Part shown: piece by piece, positions 63,073 to 64,000 of the stretch
How positions within the stretch are numbered: the stretch's first letter is position 1
Layout of the letters: every line of letters starts with the position of its first letter
From: Cristatella mucedo
Taxonomy: Eukaryota > Bryozoa > Phylactolaemata > Cristatellidae
DNA length: 64,000 nt
Reading direction: 5' to 3'
Assembly: GCA_009760855.2 (NCBI GenBank)
Contig: WPIO01000001.1
Location: forward strand, 23,480,001 to 23,544,000
Program-made: the position numbers and the translations under genes
Notes under the pieces: generated by a model
What the model was told of the DNA's origin: nothing
The model's database searches: none
What the model saw: the letters and a program-made list of their open reading frames with translations, nothing else

Positions 63073-63947
63073 CTTCAAGATTCAACGTACACTGCGTCAC
63101 GTAAGTCAGCTCAGGCTTCCAAGCCGAGAGGCCAGGGCGGAAATAACGAGCAGAGTGCAGAGGTTAAAGTTCGATTTTCAGTATCGCGGTCAGTCCGAGA
63201 GAAAGTGATTCGGGCACTGCTCGGTGAGAGCGTTTACCGAACGGGACATTCGGTCTGCTGATGGGCGGTGACGTCATAGCATCCGATCGCGGCATCGCGG
63301 CACATGGTCGGATAATGCAGAAACTCGTGGTCTAGAATCTGGCGCTCAACACACTTATCCCAAAGACCTGCGGCTTTGCTGATGGTGGCTGAGCGGAGCG
63401 GTACGAGACAGCGGAAGCATTCTAAAAGCCTGCGAGGACACCTTAACAGCAGACGCCGGTCCTAGAGCCGATGACCGGCAGGTAAAGAGAGTGCATCGGA
63501 GAGAAAATCTGATGATTCGGTCGGTGGTCTGCGTAGGGCACTTTATCAAGGAGAGATTACAGGTAAATCTTCCAACGAAGCCTTCAGCCTGCCTGTGGCT
63601 CAAAGATCAGCCCGCTGTTCCGAAGACACTAGCTGCCTGCCGTCGGCTCTCAGCTGGCAATGCAGCTGCGCCGAGTGCTCACAGCGCCGCCACGCTAAGA
63701 AAGCAAGGGCATCAACACAACAAATTTCACGCCTTCCGACGTCTCGATAGACAGAAGAACGGTTGCCGGCGAAGCTCAACTTGAGGGCAGCAGGAGCCGC
63801 AGGTGGACCTGTGGCTGGGTGGGCGGGGCGGGGGGGGGGGCAAAGGCAAGGGTCGGTCACTAGGTGTGGGCAGAGCTCTGTCGGCACGAGCGCCGCCCCA
63901 TCACTGCCCGTAGCAGCAGCACCAGCCGCCGCTGCCACCGCTCTCAC
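63073..63947 (-). other. Last intron of the SIX gene
   Basis: An 875-bp GT-AG intron, donor GACAG|GTGAGA, acceptor TTGAAG. It contains a G-run of ten at 63830-63839 and CpG-rich sequence. Frames on the + strand here (62896-63261, 63491-63784) are shadows. Confidence 0.7.
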
Positions 63948-64000
63948 CTGTCCTTTGCCTCGGCCGCCCGGTCGCGCTGGCGCCTGTTCTTGAACCAGTT
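63948..64000 (-). CDS. SIX1/2-class homeodomain, helix 3 end (partial at window edge)
   Basis: The - strand reads NWFKNRRQRDRAAEAKD, then a split Arg codon and the donor GTGAGA. NWFKNRRQRDR is the diagnostic SIX-family recognition helix, and the following AAEAK is typical of the SIX1/2 (sine oculis) class. SIX3/6 proteins usually have AAAAK, and SIX4/5 proteins differ after RDR. These are DNA-binding transcription factors for eye, muscle and sensory-organ development that work with Eya cofactors. The SIX domain and most of the homeodomain lie beyond the window. Confidence 0.95.

Overview
The window is nuclear DNA of a metazoan. Its coding sequence is split by GT-AG introns into short exons. 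Non-LTR retrotransposons and tRNA-derived SINEs are dense, and animal-type genes (a SIX1/2-class homeobox gene and an LSM7 gene) are recognisable. I cannot place the phylum. Most open frames in the window are chance frames in GC-rich or microsatellite DNA, or decayed transposon frames.

Gene layout. (1) On the + strand, 1379-4380 holds three consecutive exons of a large, low-complexity, transcription-regulator-like protein. The exons join with matching splice phases, and a possible terminal exon lies at 4564-4735. I could not name the protein, and its 5' end is not seen. (2) On the - strand, 15252-21227 holds a complete four-exon LSM7 gene, the Sm-like subunit of the LSm1-7 and LSm2-8 rings; its first coding exon is only 9 bases. 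(3) On the - strand, 62808-64000 holds the 3' part of a SIX1/2 (sine oculis) homeobox gene: the end of homeodomain helix 3 at the window edge, one 875-bp intron, and the final exon with stop codon and polyadenylation signal.

The rest is mainly repeats. LINE family A (CR1/L2-like) has at least 13 pieces on both strands; its tail carries a GGCGCTATA-type end followed by (ATT)n. LINE family B is related and has at least five pieces. SINE family 1 (about 14 copies) and SINE family 2 (five copies) have tRNA-like heads; family 2 ends in a copy of the LINE A tail. An internally deleted Ty3/Gypsy-like LTR element lies at 36579-38332. Long microsatellites occur at 5963-6101 (GT), 22436-22636 (CTGT/CT), 44375-44436 (AC) and 54958-55259 (AT then GT).

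GC- and CpG-rich islands at about 40.7-41.8, 48.3-49.5, 50.1-52.0, 56.2-57.7 and 62.0-64.0 kb look like promoter or regulatory DNA. Only the last contains a coding exon I can defend. I found no clear new molecular system. The most interesting signals are the shared LINE/SINE tail, a perfect 31-bp-arm hairpin inside a LINE copy, nested insertions, and the compact LSM7 and SIX gene structures.
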